A DNA stretch of 12,902 nucleotides from contig CAMYXG010000021.1 in assembly GCA_947303225.1 (NCBI GenBank), positions 1-12,902 of the forward strand, given 5' to 3'. Under the pieces are notes generated by a model, which saw only the letters and a program-made list of their open reading frames with translations, had not been told where the DNA came from and ran no database searches. Position 1 is the first letter of the stretch; the number at the start of each line of letters is the position of its first letter. Positions 1-6,220 of this stretch are shown piece after piece. The DNA is from an uncultured Caryophanales bacterium (GTDB lineage: Bacteria; Bacillota_I; Bacilli_A; RF39; UBA660). The translations under genes were made by a program, and so were the position numbers.

Positions 1-6
1 TATAAT
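1..6 (+). promoter_or_regulatory. -10 box of the L21-Prp-L27 operon promoter
   Basis: A perfect TATAAT hexamer occupies the first six bases. It lies upstream of a structured leader and rplU, so transcription would start near position 12-14. The matching -35 element lies outside the window, so the promoter is only half seen. Confidence 0.55.
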
Positions 7-13
7 CTATGTG

Positions 14-90
14 TTTGACGCCTCATGCTCAAACCGCATTGAAAAGGTAAAAACGAATTTTCGTACCTTAAGAGCGAGTCTTAGTTTATA
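14..90 (+). ncRNA. L21-type ribosomal protein leader RNA (candidate)
   Basis: The leader between the -10 box and the rplU ribosome binding site can fold into a long closing stem holding an inner hairpin. In the closing stem, GA 17-18 pairs with TC 79-80, CTC 22-24 with GAG 76-78, and GCTC 27-30 with GAGC 72-75. In the inner hairpin, AAGGT 44-48 pairs with ACCTT 65-69, and ACGAA 53-57 with TTCGT 60-64 around a two-base loop. Bacillota commonly carry an L21 leader in front of rplU-prp-rpmA, thought to be autoregulatory. The pairing is seen in the sequence; assignment to that family and the regulatory role are inferred from position. The strong ribosome binding site (AGGAGG, 92-97) lies just 3' of the fold. 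Confidence 0.6.
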
Positions 91-104
91 AAGGAGGTAT
101 ATGT

Positions 105-404
105 ATGAATGCTGTCATTAAAGTTGGTGGAAAGCAATATTATGTTACAGAGGGTTCTGAAATTTATGTAGAAAAATTAAATTGTGAATCAGGTGACATA
201 GTTACTTTTGATCAAGTATTAATGCTTGATTCTAAAGTTGGTAATCCTTATCTTACTGGTGTTACTGTTTTAGGAGAAGTTCTTAAAAACGGTAAAAATA
301 AGAAGATTAAGATCTTTTAGTATAAATGTAAAGATCAATCTAATCGTAGAAAACAAGGACATAGACAACCTTATACAAAAATTAAAATTACTAAAATTGG
401 TTAA
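105..404 (+). CDS. rplU: 50S ribosomal protein L21, interrupted by an in-frame amber stop
   Basis: Ribosomal protein L21 binds 23S rRNA in the large subunit. The N-terminus (MNAVIKVGGKQYYV, then a GDIVTFDQVLML segment) is typical of L21. The start has AGGAGG seven bases upstream. After residue 71 (KIKIF) there is a TAG at 318-320. The same frame then continues for 27 codons (YKCKDQSN, then RRKQGHRQPYTKIKITKIG) to TAA at 402-404. This is exactly the conserved L21 C-terminus, giving about 99 codons against the usual 100-103 residues. The stop sits where L21 normally has Lys in an FKYK-like motif, one base change from AAG. If it terminates, the 71-aa product lacks the basic RRKQGHRQPY segment. 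TAG clearly ends other genes here (obg, for example), so it is not generally reassigned. Options are a sequencing or assembly error, a real nonsense mutation, amber suppression, or readthrough. Identity is sure; functional state is not. Confidence 0.9.
318..320 (+). other. In-frame TAG inside rplU
   Basis: This amber codon lies at codon 72 of rplU, between KIKIF and YKCK. The reading frame is intact and conserved on both sides, so this is a single nonsense codon, not a frameshift. The following base is T (TAGT). Confidence 0.9.
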
Positions 405-406
405 TT

Positions 407-709
407 ATGATTCAAGTAAAAATAGTGAAAGAACATGGAAAGTATCAAAAAGTAAAAATATTAGGACATGCGATGTATGATGATTATGGAAAAGATATTG
501 TATGTAGTGCTTGTAGTAGTATTGTTACAACTACTGTGAATGGATTACTTTCTATAAATAGTCAGTGTATTAGTTATTTGGTTAGTCATAAAGGTATGTC
601 AATTGATGTTAAAAGTACAGATGATATTACTCAAAAGCTAATTCATAATATGGTTAGTCTATTAAAAGAACTGGAGGGAAATTATCCAGATAATATTAGT
701 GTAAAGTAA
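407..709 (+). CDS. prp: Ribosomal-processing cysteine protease Prp (YsxB family)
   Basis: Prp removes the N-terminal extension of ribosomal protein L27 in Bacillota and relatives, and is encoded between L21 and L27 as here. The 100-aa length fits. The signature GHAMYDDYGKDIVCSACSS is present and supplies both catalytic residues, His21 and Cys33, with the spacing known for the family. The start follows the rplU TAA (402-404) by two bases. I see no Shine-Dalgarno-like purine run upstream, only AT-rich L21 coding sequence, so translation is probably coupled to L21 termination. The amber stop within rplU at 318 would weaken that coupling if it is real. The only substrate candidate in view is the next gene, whose N-terminus carries the expected cleavage motif. 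Confidence 0.93.
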   Translation: MIQVKIVKEHGKYQKVKILGHAMYDDYGKDIVCSACSSIVTTTVNGLLSINSQCISYLVSHKGMSIDVKSTDDITQKLIHNMVSLLKELEGNYPDNISVK

Positions 710-720
710 GGAGGAGAATT

Positions 721-1011
721 ATGAAATTATTACAATTAGATATTCAATTATTTGCTCATCATAAAGGGCAAGGATCAACATCTAATGGTCGTGATTCTGC
801 AGGACGTAGACTTGGAGCAAAAGCGGCTGATGGTGAATTTATCACAGCTGGTTCTATTATATATCGTCAAAGAGGAACAAAAATGTTTCCTGGGGTAAAT
901 TGTCGTCGTGGTAATGATGATAGTATTTATTCTACAATTGACGGAATTGTTAAATTTGAACGCTTGGGAAGAGATAAAAAACAAGCTTCTGTTTATCCTG
1001 TTGGAGAATAA
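721..1011 (+). CDS. rpmA: 50S ribosomal protein L27 with Prp-cleavable N-terminal extension
   Basis: L27 lies at the peptidyl transferase centre of the large subunit. The 96-aa protein contains the hallmark stretch GSTSNGRDSAGRRLGAK, then GSIIYRQRGTKMFPG and a KFERLGRDKKQASVYP end. The first eleven residues (MKLLQLDIQLF) form the extension typical of Bacillota, with the expected Prp cut between Phe11 and Ala12, exposing AHHKGQGS. Its protease is encoded immediately upstream. A strong AAGGAGGAG sequence precedes the ATG. The gene ends just before a hairpin terminator. Residues downstream of the cleavage site match ordinary L27 throughout, with no truncation. Confidence 0.97.
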   Translation: MKLLQLDIQLFAHHKGQGSTSNGRDSAGRRLGAKAADGEFITAGSIIYRQRGTKMFPGVNCRRGNDDSIYSTIDGIVKFERLGRDKKQASVYPVGE

Positions 1012-1014
1012 ATA

Positions 1015-1039
1015 AAAGGACCAGACATTGGTCCTTTTT
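1015..1039 (+). terminator. Intrinsic terminator of the L21-Prp-L27 operon
   Basis: AAAGGACCA (1015-1023) and TGGTCCTTT (1029-1037) form a perfect 9-bp stem with a GACAT loop, followed by T's. It starts three bases after the rpmA stop. No convincing promoter lies between it and the next start at 1058, so the next gene may depend on readthrough. Confidence 0.9.
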
Positions 1040-1057
1040 CTATGATAAGGGGGATTT

Positions 1058-2269
1058 ATGAAAAAAACGGTTGATGTATTTTTATATCCAAATGAATTAT
1101 TACAAGAAAATAAAGATTTATTAATTGAGAGATATGTAGAAGATTATGGAGAAGAGTATCGATCTATTATTCAAAATAGAATGGATAATACTTTATATTT
1201 ATTTGATTCAAATCCTATTGCTACTATGGAGGCAATTAAAGAGTTTGATAGTAGTATTGATTCTAAAAAAATGGATACTTTATTAAAAGAGTATCTTAAT
1301 TATAAAAAGGTATATGATTCTGTTCATAAACGAATGATAAAGAAGTATTACCATTTTCTTTCCTCATATTTTTCTGTTCCTTCTCATCCAATTCGTGAGG
1401 AGTTATTATCGCTAGATATTGAGGCTTATAGTTTAAAGAACTTAGCAATCTTACAAAGAAGTGGGGAAAATCCTACAGAGAAAGAAAAAATATTGAAAAG
1501 ACAAGAAAAATATCGTAAAGATTGTAGAAAAATGGGGATCAATCCTTTGACTAATTCTGTTTATATTCAATTTTTATTAGATGAAAAAATGAGAATAGAA
1601 GAAATGGAATTGACTAGTTTATTAAAAAGTACAAAATGGGGAAAAAGAATGATAAAAACAATTCGTTCTTATTATCCTAAGGCTAGTATTTCAGAAATAC
1701 AAAAGATTATGAGAGATGATGCTGTTGCGAATACTAGCTATATATTAGACTCTCGTGGTTGTGCAAGAGCTAGGGTTCTTTCTTTTCCATTATTACAGAA
1801 TTATGATATTAAGAGTTTTGATCGTATTTTTTATCATGAAAATCGACATGTTGTGGAGTCGAATCCTTATTCTTCTGGACTTCATAATCATATTGGAAAT
1901 TGCTACGAATTATTGAATGAAATTCGTACTGAAAATAATGCTTTGAAGGATTTAGAATTCTTTCCTGATGATTTTATGTGGTCTAGTGATGCTATGAGTG
2001 GACATCATAATACTTATGAGGAATTATTAGTTTATGTTCAATCTTTTTTTGAAGAACATAGAGAATTATTGAATGCTTTAGCAATTCAAGGAGATTTATC
2101 TTGTCTTGAGAAAATTTATGGAAAAAAGAATTTAAATGAGTTAGAAGATTTCTTACGAAAATTGTCTTATGTTTTAAAAGAAAGCAATTATCAGTATTTT
2201 TATCAAGCTAAGGATGATGAAGCAAAGACTTTAGTTCATCGCTTAAATAGTCATTTCCATAGACAATAA
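1058..2269 (+). CDS. Unknown 403-aa protein with HENRH metallopeptidase-like motif
   Basis: I do not recognise the family. The protein is highly charged, without a signal peptide or clear membrane segment, so probably cytoplasmic. The first half reads as helical and Lys/Glu-rich. The clearest clue is FYHENRHVV, giving His260-Glu261-x-x-His264, the HExxH pattern of zinc metallopeptidases. About 24-28 residues later comes LLNEIRTEN, where Glu288 or Glu292 could be the third zinc ligand, as in gluzincin-like enzymes. This reading is inference from motif and spacing only. The motif could occur by chance, although it falls at the C-terminal end of a segment rich in ordered-looking sequence. The start is preceded by AAGGGGGA. 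It lies between rpmA and obg, where Bacillus has spo0B; length and sequence do not resemble Spo0B. It has no obvious promoter of its own after the rpmA terminator. Confidence 0.85.
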   Translation: MKKTVDVFLYPNELLQENKDLLIERYVEDYGEEYRSIIQNRMDNTLYLFDSNPIATMEAIKEFDSSIDSKKMDTLLKEYLNYKKVYDSVHKRMIKKYYHFLSSYFSVPSHPIREELLSLDIEAYSLKNLAILQRSGENPTEKEKILKRQEKYRKDCRKMGINPLTNSVYIQFLLDEKMRIEEMELTSLLKSTKWGKRMIKTIRSYYPKASISEIQKIMRDDAVANTSYILDSRGCARARVLSFPLLQNYDIKSFDRIFYHENRHVVESNPYSSGLHNHIGNCYELLNEIRTENNALKDLEFFPDDFMWSSDAMSGHHNTYEELLVYVQSFFEEHRELLNALAIQGDLSCLEKIYGKKNLNELEDFLRKLSYVLKESNYQYFYQAKDDEAKTLVHRLNSHFHRQ

Positions 2270-2289
2270 TTTTAATCTTTTGATATAAT
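2260..2289 (+). promoter_or_regulatory. Promoter of obg operon (extended -10)
   Basis: TAGACA (2260-2265) is separated by 18 bp from TATAAT (2284-2289), which is preceded by TGA, giving an extended -10 TGATATAAT. Transcription would start near 2296, only about 20 bases before the obg start. The -35 box overlaps the last codons of the preceding gene. Confidence 0.75.
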
Positions 2290-2314
2290 GATAATGTTTG
2301 AAAGGGGTGATATG

Positions 2315-3589
2315 ATGTTTGTTGATGAAGTGGAGATTCAAGTTGAAGCAGGTAAAGGTGGAGATGGTTGCACTGCTTTTCGTCGTGAAAAATATGTAGC
2401 GATGGGAGGGCCATATGGTGGTAATGGTGGACATGGTGCAGATATTGTTTTTCAAGTGGATGAAGGACTTCATACTTTACTTGATTTGCGTTATCAAAAA
2501 ACGATAAAAGGAGCAAATGGTGAAAATGGAAGAGGAAAGAACCAGCATGGAAAAGGTGCTGATGCACTTATTGTAAAAGTTCCTTTGGGTACTGTTGTTA
2601 CGGACTTAGATACTGGACTAATTCTTGCAGATTTATCTCATAAAAATCAAAGTGAAATTATTGCAAAAGGCGGTCGTGGAGGACGTGGAAATACTGCTTT
2701 TAAGACACAAACTAATACCGCTCCTAATTATTCGGAAAATGGAGAAGAAGGGGAACATAAGCATTTAAAAGTAGAAGTAAAAATGCTTGCTGATGTTGGA
2801 TTAGTCGGTTTACCAAGCGTTGGAAAGAGTACTATTATTTCTTGTGTATCTAAATCTAAACCTAAAATAGCTGCGTATCATTTTACAACGTTAAATCCAA
2901 ATTTAGGAGTGGTAAAAAGTAGTGATGGTAGAAGCTTTGTTATGGCAGATTTACCTGGTTTAATTGAAGGAGCTAGTGAAGGAGAAGGTTTAGGAGATAA
3001 ATTTCTACGTCATATTGAAAGGACTCGTGTTATTGCACATGTTGTAGATATGTCTGGTAGTGAAATGAGAGATCCATATGAAGATTTTGTTTTAATTAAT
3101 AAAGAGCTTGAGGCTTTTAATGAAAAATTAATTAAAAAACCAATGATTGTATTAGCAAATAAGATGGATTTAGAAGGAGCACATGAGAACTTAGAAAAGT
3201 TTAGAGAAAAAGTTGATTGTGAAATTTTTGAAGTTAGTGCTGCAAAAAATCAAGGATTACAAGAAGTTGTTAATCGATTGGCAGATTTATTAGATTCTAT
3301 ACCAAGTAATCCTTTATATGATGAATCACAAATAGAAAGTCATGTATTATATCGATTCCAAAAAGAAGAACCATTTGTCATTACAAAAGAAGACGATGGA
3401 TTGTGGGCTATTACTGGAAAAGAAGTAGAACGATTATTTAAAATGACAAAGTTTTCAAGTGATGAAGCTGTTTATCGTTTTGCTAAGAAATTAAGACGTA
3501 TGGGAATTGATGATAAATTAATTGAAATGGGTGCTAAAGAAGGAGATCAAGTTCGTATTTTAGATTTTTATTTTGATTTTAAAGATTAG
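2315..3589 (+). CDS. obg: GTPase Obg (CgtA)
   Basis: Obg is a conserved GTPase that acts in late assembly of the 50S subunit and in stress signalling. The glycine-rich Obg domain (about residues 1-158, with AGKGGDGCTAFRREKYV) comes first. The G domain follows, with P-loop GLPSVGKST from residue 165, DLPG, NKMD and SAA motifs. A C-terminal OCT-type domain ends in QVRILDFYFDFKD. I chose the start at 2315 (MFVDEVEI), which matches the usual family N-terminus and lies about seven bases after AAAGGGG. An in-frame ATG at 2312 is also possible. An upstream in-frame ATG at 2288 lies within the -10 box and cannot be used from the obg promoter. The protein is 424 residues, normal for Bacillota. The TAG stop falls exactly where Obg normally ends, so TAG is a true stop codon in this genome. 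Confidence 0.97.
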   Translation: MFVDEVEIQVEAGKGGDGCTAFRREKYVAMGGPYGGNGGHGADIVFQVDEGLHTLLDLRYQKTIKGANGENGRGKNQHGKGADALIVKVPLGTVVTDLDTGLILADLSHKNQSEIIAKGGRGGRGNTAFKTQTNTAPNYSENGEEGEHKHLKVEVKMLADVGLVGLPSVGKSTIISCVSKSKPKIAAYHFTTLNPNLGVVKSSDGRSFVMADLPGLIEGASEGEGLGDKFLRHIERTRVIAHVVDMSGSEMRDPYEDFVLINKELEAFNEKLIKKPMIVLANKMDLEGAHENLEKFREKVDCEIFEVSAAKNQGLQEVVNRLADLLDSIPSNPLYDESQIESHVLYRFQKEEPFVITKEDDGLWAITGKEVERLFKMTKFSSDEAVYRFAKKLRRMGIDDKLIEMGAKEGDQVRILDFYFDFKD

Positions 3590-3603
3590 GTTAGGAGTAG
3601 TTT

Positions 3604-4302
3604 ATGATTACGATTAGTACATTTAATATACAAAATGATATTCGGTCTTATTCAAAGGAAAAAACTTCTATGATTTTAGATTATTTAAAAAAATATCATA
3701 TTGATATTTTAAATTTACAAGAAGTATATTCTAAATTAGATATTGATTTAAAAAAAGAATTAAAACTATTATCTTATTCTTCTTATGGAAGATATCGTTT
3801 CATTTTAAGAAGAATTTTTAATCGTATTAATGAAAAAACACCTATTATTACAAATGGAAAAGTTTTATCTTATCATACGTATTCTCTTCCTTTTTTGCCT
3901 TCTCTATTAAAAAGAGTTATGACAAAGGTAGTAATTCAAGATGGTGATAAAGTCTTTTCTGTTTATAATACTCATATAGATTTTCAACATGAGTTAACAA
4001 AAAAAAGACAATTAAAAAAAATATTAAATATTATCCAGAAAGATTCTAATCCTATTATATTAACTGGAGATTTTAATCTAAAAACAAATAAAGAGATATT
4101 TTTAGAATTTGTGGATGAACTAAATAAACTTGGAATTCAACATGTAGATATTCATGAAAAAACATTTAAGGCATCACTATATCATAGAGCGATTGATCAT
4201 GTTTTTGTATCACGTGAATTTCATGTATGTCATAAAGAACTTATTACAGATATTCCAATTAGTGATCATTATCCTGTATTGGTTCAGTTAGACTATTCAT
4301 AA
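3604..4302 (+). CDS. Endonuclease/exonuclease/phosphatase (EEP) family protein
   Basis: This is a compact 232-aa metal-dependent phosphoesterase of the EEP superfamily (DNase I, ExoIII and Mg-dependent sphingomyelinase fold). All core motifs are visible in order: FNIQN (Asn8), LQE (Glu40, Mg-binding), NTHIDF (His124), GDFN (Asp156, Asn158), DH (Asp198-His199) and the final SDHYP (Asp221-His222). I see no signal peptide and no extra domain, so it is likely cytoplasmic. The substrate cannot be told from the motifs: nucleic acid, phospholipid head group or inositol phosphate are all possible. It follows obg by 14 bases with its own TTAGGAG site and is probably co-transcribed with it. The sequence is markedly Lys/Ile-rich, consistent with the AT-rich genome. 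Confidence 0.9.
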   Translation: MITISTFNIQNDIRSYSKEKTSMILDYLKKYHIDILNLQEVYSKLDIDLKKELKLLSYSSYGRYRFILRRIFNRINEKTPIITNGKVLSYHTYSLPFLPSLLKRVMTKVVIQDGDKVFSVYNTHIDFQHELTKKRQLKKILNIIQKDSNPIILTGDFNLKTNKEIFLEFVDELNKLGIQHVDIHEKTFKASLYHRAIDHVFVSREFHVCHKELITDIPISDHYPVLVQLDYS

Positions 4303-4316
4303 TTAAGGGGGATATT

Positions 4317-5003
4317 ATGTCGGAAGAATTACAACAGGTTTTTCAATTTGTCTCAGAACATCCGGAATTATTTGATTCTTTTGAAAGAATGTATATCAAG
4401 CAGTATCTACAATCTGTTCAAGAAGGAAGGCATGATATATTTTTACCAGATGTTATTCGAGAATTATTTGATTATTTTCATATTGTTTCAGAAGATCAAG
4501 ATATTTATTCTGGTTTTCTTACATTATTGCAAGAACATTTTTCTATAGAAAATGCTAATATAATTGAAGTAGGAGGAGGAATTCTTCCTTGTTTAGGAAA
4601 GAAGATTTCTCTTTTACAAAATCATGGTACTATTACTATATATGATCCTAGAATTAGTATTTATGAAACGGGGAATTCTCGTTTTCATTTGATAAGGGAT
4701 GAATTCTCTCGATATACAGATGTGAAAAATACTGATTTAATGATTGGATTCATGCCTTGTAAAGGAGCAGAAGATTTAGTAGAATCTGCTACGCAACATG
4801 AAATTGATTTTATGGTTGCTTTATGTGAGGGTGGTCCTCATGGAGATATCTATGATTATTTTGAAAGTGATGATGAATGGATTGATAGTATGCTTTATCG
4901 AGCAAGTCGAGGAATTGAAGATCATCATATGGGAACACTAGGTATTCATTATTTAGATAAATATGAAGATCCTTATCCTGTAATTTATAATAAGAGAAAA
5001 TAG
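4317..5003 (+). CDS. Orphan Rossmann-fold protein, SAM-binding-like
   Basis: I do not recognise a named family. The N-terminal 75 residues look helical. A class I methyltransferase-like core follows. NIIEVGGGILP carries Glu84-x-Gly-x-Gly, the usual motif I at the end of strand 1. IYDPR puts Asp110 at the end of strand 2, where the SAM ribose is normally held. A later strand DLMIGFMPCKG fits the active-site region, but there is no NPPY/DPPY motif, so no nucleic acid amino-methyltransferase is indicated. CEGGPHGD and EDHHMGTLGIHYLD are His/Asp/Gly-rich and could hold a metal or substrate. The 228-aa protein has no signal or membrane segment. It follows the EEP gene by 14 bases with an AGGGGGA site and is the last gene of the obg transcript. 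SAM binding is inference; an NAD-type Rossmann protein is the alternative. Confidence 0.85.
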   Translation: MSEELQQVFQFVSEHPELFDSFERMYIKQYLQSVQEGRHDIFLPDVIRELFDYFHIVSEDQDIYSGFLTLLQEHFSIENANIIEVGGGILPCLGKKISLLQNHGTITIYDPRISIYETGNSRFHLIRDEFSRYTDVKNTDLMIGFMPCKGAEDLVESATQHEIDFMVALCEGGPHGDIYDYFESDDEWIDSMLYRASRGIEDHHMGTLGIHYLDKYEDPYPVIYNKRK

Positions 5004-5023
5004 ATTGTAATTTCTATTTTTTT
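4997..5023 (+). terminator. Intrinsic terminator of the obg operon
   Basis: AAAATAGA (4997-5004) pairs with TCTATTTT (5013-5020) around an 8-base loop, followed by T's. The stem includes the TAG stop of the preceding gene. It is weak in GC but matches the style of other terminators here. Confidence 0.65.
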
Positions 5024-5033
5024 ATTATATAAT
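5005..5033 (+). promoter_or_regulatory. Promoter of the HPt-receiver gene
   Basis: TTGTAA (5005-5010) lies 17 bp from a perfect TATAAT (5028-5033). The -35 box occupies the loop of the preceding terminator, so the two signals are interleaved. The ribosome binding site AGAGGTG (5045-5051) and ATG (5057) follow. Confidence 0.7.
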
Positions 5034-5056
5034 CAATTTAAGATAGAGGTGTTTAT

Positions 5057-5857
5057 ATGAAAAGTATTGAGTTCTTAAAAGATAATGGAGTAGATATTAC
5101 AAAAAGCTTAGAATTGTTTGGAGATGTTTCTACTTATAATGAAACAATTGGGGAATTTTTAGTTGGTATTCATACTAAAATTAAGAATTTGATTCATTTT
5201 ATGGAGAATAAAGATTTAGAAAATTATGCTATTACGGCTCATTCTATGAAAAGTGATGCGAAAAATTTTGGTTTTATAGCTTTAGCTGATATGGCGTTAG
5301 AACATGAAGAAAAAAGTAAAGTAGGAGATTTGTATTTTATTACTAGTCATATTAATGATTTAATTCAAAAAACAAATGATTCTATTAAACTAGTTCAAGA
5401 ATATATGAATGGTGATGATGCTGATGAAATTAGTCATACTATAGAAACTAGTGATGAAGATGTTTATAAAAAGAAAACTATTTTAGTAGTAGATGATTCT
5501 AATATTATTCGTAATTTTGTTAAAAGAATCTTTAGTGATAAGTATAATGTTGGTACAGCAAAGGATGGAGAAGAAGCAATTCGTATTATTAAAGCTAATA
5601 TGGATAATGATTTTATAGAAACGATTCTTTTAGATTTAAATATGCCAAAAGTAGATGGATTTGCTGTATTGGAATTTATGAGGCAAAATAATTTATTGAA
5701 AAAAATGCCAGTATCTATTATTTCAGGAGATTCTTCTAAAGAAACGATTGATAAGGCATTTACTTATGAGATTGTTGATATGTTAAGTAAGCCATTTAAT
5801 GATCAAAGTGTAAAGATGGTCATTGAAAAGACTTTAATTTATAAAGGGGTTATCTGA
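5057..5857 (+). CDS. HPt-receiver fusion, two-component phosphorelay protein
   Basis: This 266-aa protein joins a histidine phosphotransfer domain (about residues 1-115) to a response-regulator receiver domain (about 136-262). The HPt site is AHSMKSDAKNFG with His62 as the expected phosphohistidine. The receiver has the acidic pair Asp146-Asp147 (VVDDSN), phospho-acceptor Asp193 (LLDLNMP), switch Ser223 (ISGD) and Lys245 (SKPF), so all catalytic positions are intact. There is no DNA-binding, GGDEF or other output domain and no histidine kinase in the window. It probably acts as an intermediate in a multistep phosphorelay or by protein contact. A short acidic linker (DDADEISHTIETSDED) joins the domains. 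It has its own promoter and terminator, so it is a one-gene unit. Domain calls are firm; partner and signal are unknown. Confidence 0.92.
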   Translation: MKSIEFLKDNGVDITKSLELFGDVSTYNETIGEFLVGIHTKIKNLIHFMENKDLENYAITAHSMKSDAKNFGFIALADMALEHEEKSKVGDLYFITSHINDLIQKTNDSIKLVQEYMNGDDADEISHTIETSDEDVYKKKTILVVDDSNIIRNFVKRIFSDKYNVGTAKDGEEAIRIIKANMDNDFIETILLDLNMPKVDGFAVLEFMRQNNLLKKMPVSIISGDSSKETIDKAFTYEIVDMLSKPFNDQSVKMVIEKTLIYKGVI

Positions 5858-5884
5858 TTCTTATATAATATAAGAGTCTTTTTT
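5856..5884 (+). terminator. Intrinsic terminator of the HPt-receiver gene
   Basis: GATTCTTAT (5856-5864) pairs with ATAAGAGTC (5870-5878), with one G-T wobble and a 5-base loop, followed by six T's. The stem begins inside the TGA stop codon. Confidence 0.85.
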
Positions 5885-5893
5885 ATTGATTTA

Positions 5894-5922
5894 TTGGTGG
5901 AAAATATGGTATTCTGTATTAT
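5894..5922 (+). promoter_or_regulatory. Possible promoter of the DUF4176-glucosaminidase operon
   Basis: TTGGTG (5894-5899) lies 17 bp from TATTAT (5917-5922), just after the preceding terminator and about 30 bases before the chosen start of the DUF4176 gene. The -35 match is weak. Position supports it more than sequence. Confidence 0.45.
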
Positions 5923-5950
5923 AGAGAATGATTGGGTAGGAGATGGTATT

Positions 5951-6220
5951 ATGAATCAAAAAATGTTATCTATTGGGACCATTGTTTTATTAAAAAAATC
6001 TACAAAGAGAATTTTAATTATAGGGTATTATCCTCAAGAATATAATGATTCTAAAGTTTATGATTATAGTGGGGTTCCTTTTCCAGAAGGATTAGTAGAT
6101 TCTAGAAAGATTTTGATGTTTAATCATGTACAAATAGAAAAAGTATATCATAATAGTTTATGGGATGATGAAGTTCGTGAATTGATGGATAAGGTTCAAA
6201 AGATGAAGGAGATGAAATAA
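5951..6220 (+). CDS. DUF4176 family protein (type VII secretion-associated)
   Basis: This is a small soluble protein of 89 aa from the chosen ATG. The pattern LSIGTIVLLKKSTKRILIIGYYPQ, then VYDYSGVPFPEGLV and a late MFNHVQIEKVYH, is what I know of DUF4176: a beta-rich module found in type VII (ESX/LXG) secretion loci of Bacillota, where some members are described as LXG-associated partner proteins. I chose the start at 5951 because TAGGAGA lies nine bases upstream. An in-frame ATG at 5894 would lie inside the proposed promoter. It is first in a three-gene operon, and its TAA directly abuts the next ATG, implying coupled translation. The family assignment is from memory of the pattern; the role in export is inference from family and context. 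Confidence 0.82.
   Translation: MNQKMLSIGTIVLLKKSTKRILIIGYYPQEYNDSKVYDYSGVPFPEGLVDSRKILMFNHVQIEKVYHNSLWDDEVRELMDKVQKMKEMK

Noticed and set aside
1..104. A tRNA or riboswitch upstream of rplU
   Set aside because: There is no cloverleaf or CCA-type end, and the pairing and position fit a ribosomal protein leader better than any metabolite riboswitch I know.
318..320. Genome-wide reassignment of TAG to an amino acid
   Set aside because: TAG ends obg exactly at the family's normal C-terminus, and also ends the genes finishing at 5003 and 6769, the latter with a second in-frame TAG soon after. The rplU case is therefore local.
2288..2314. Obg start at the upstream in-frame ATG (2288)
   Set aside because: That ATG overlaps the -10 box, lacks a ribosome binding site and adds residues not found in Obg. 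MFVDEVEI from 2315 matches the family.
2208..2567. Minus-strand open frame opposite the start of obg
   Set aside because: It is antisense to the obg N-terminal domain, has a His/Leu-rich low-complexity translation, and lacks a ribosome binding site. It is a shadow of the real gene.
5855..5857. Mycoplasma-type code with TGA as Trp
   Set aside because: TGA ends the HPt-receiver gene and the acyl-CoA ligase-like gene just before hairpin terminators, and Trp is encoded by TGG throughout.
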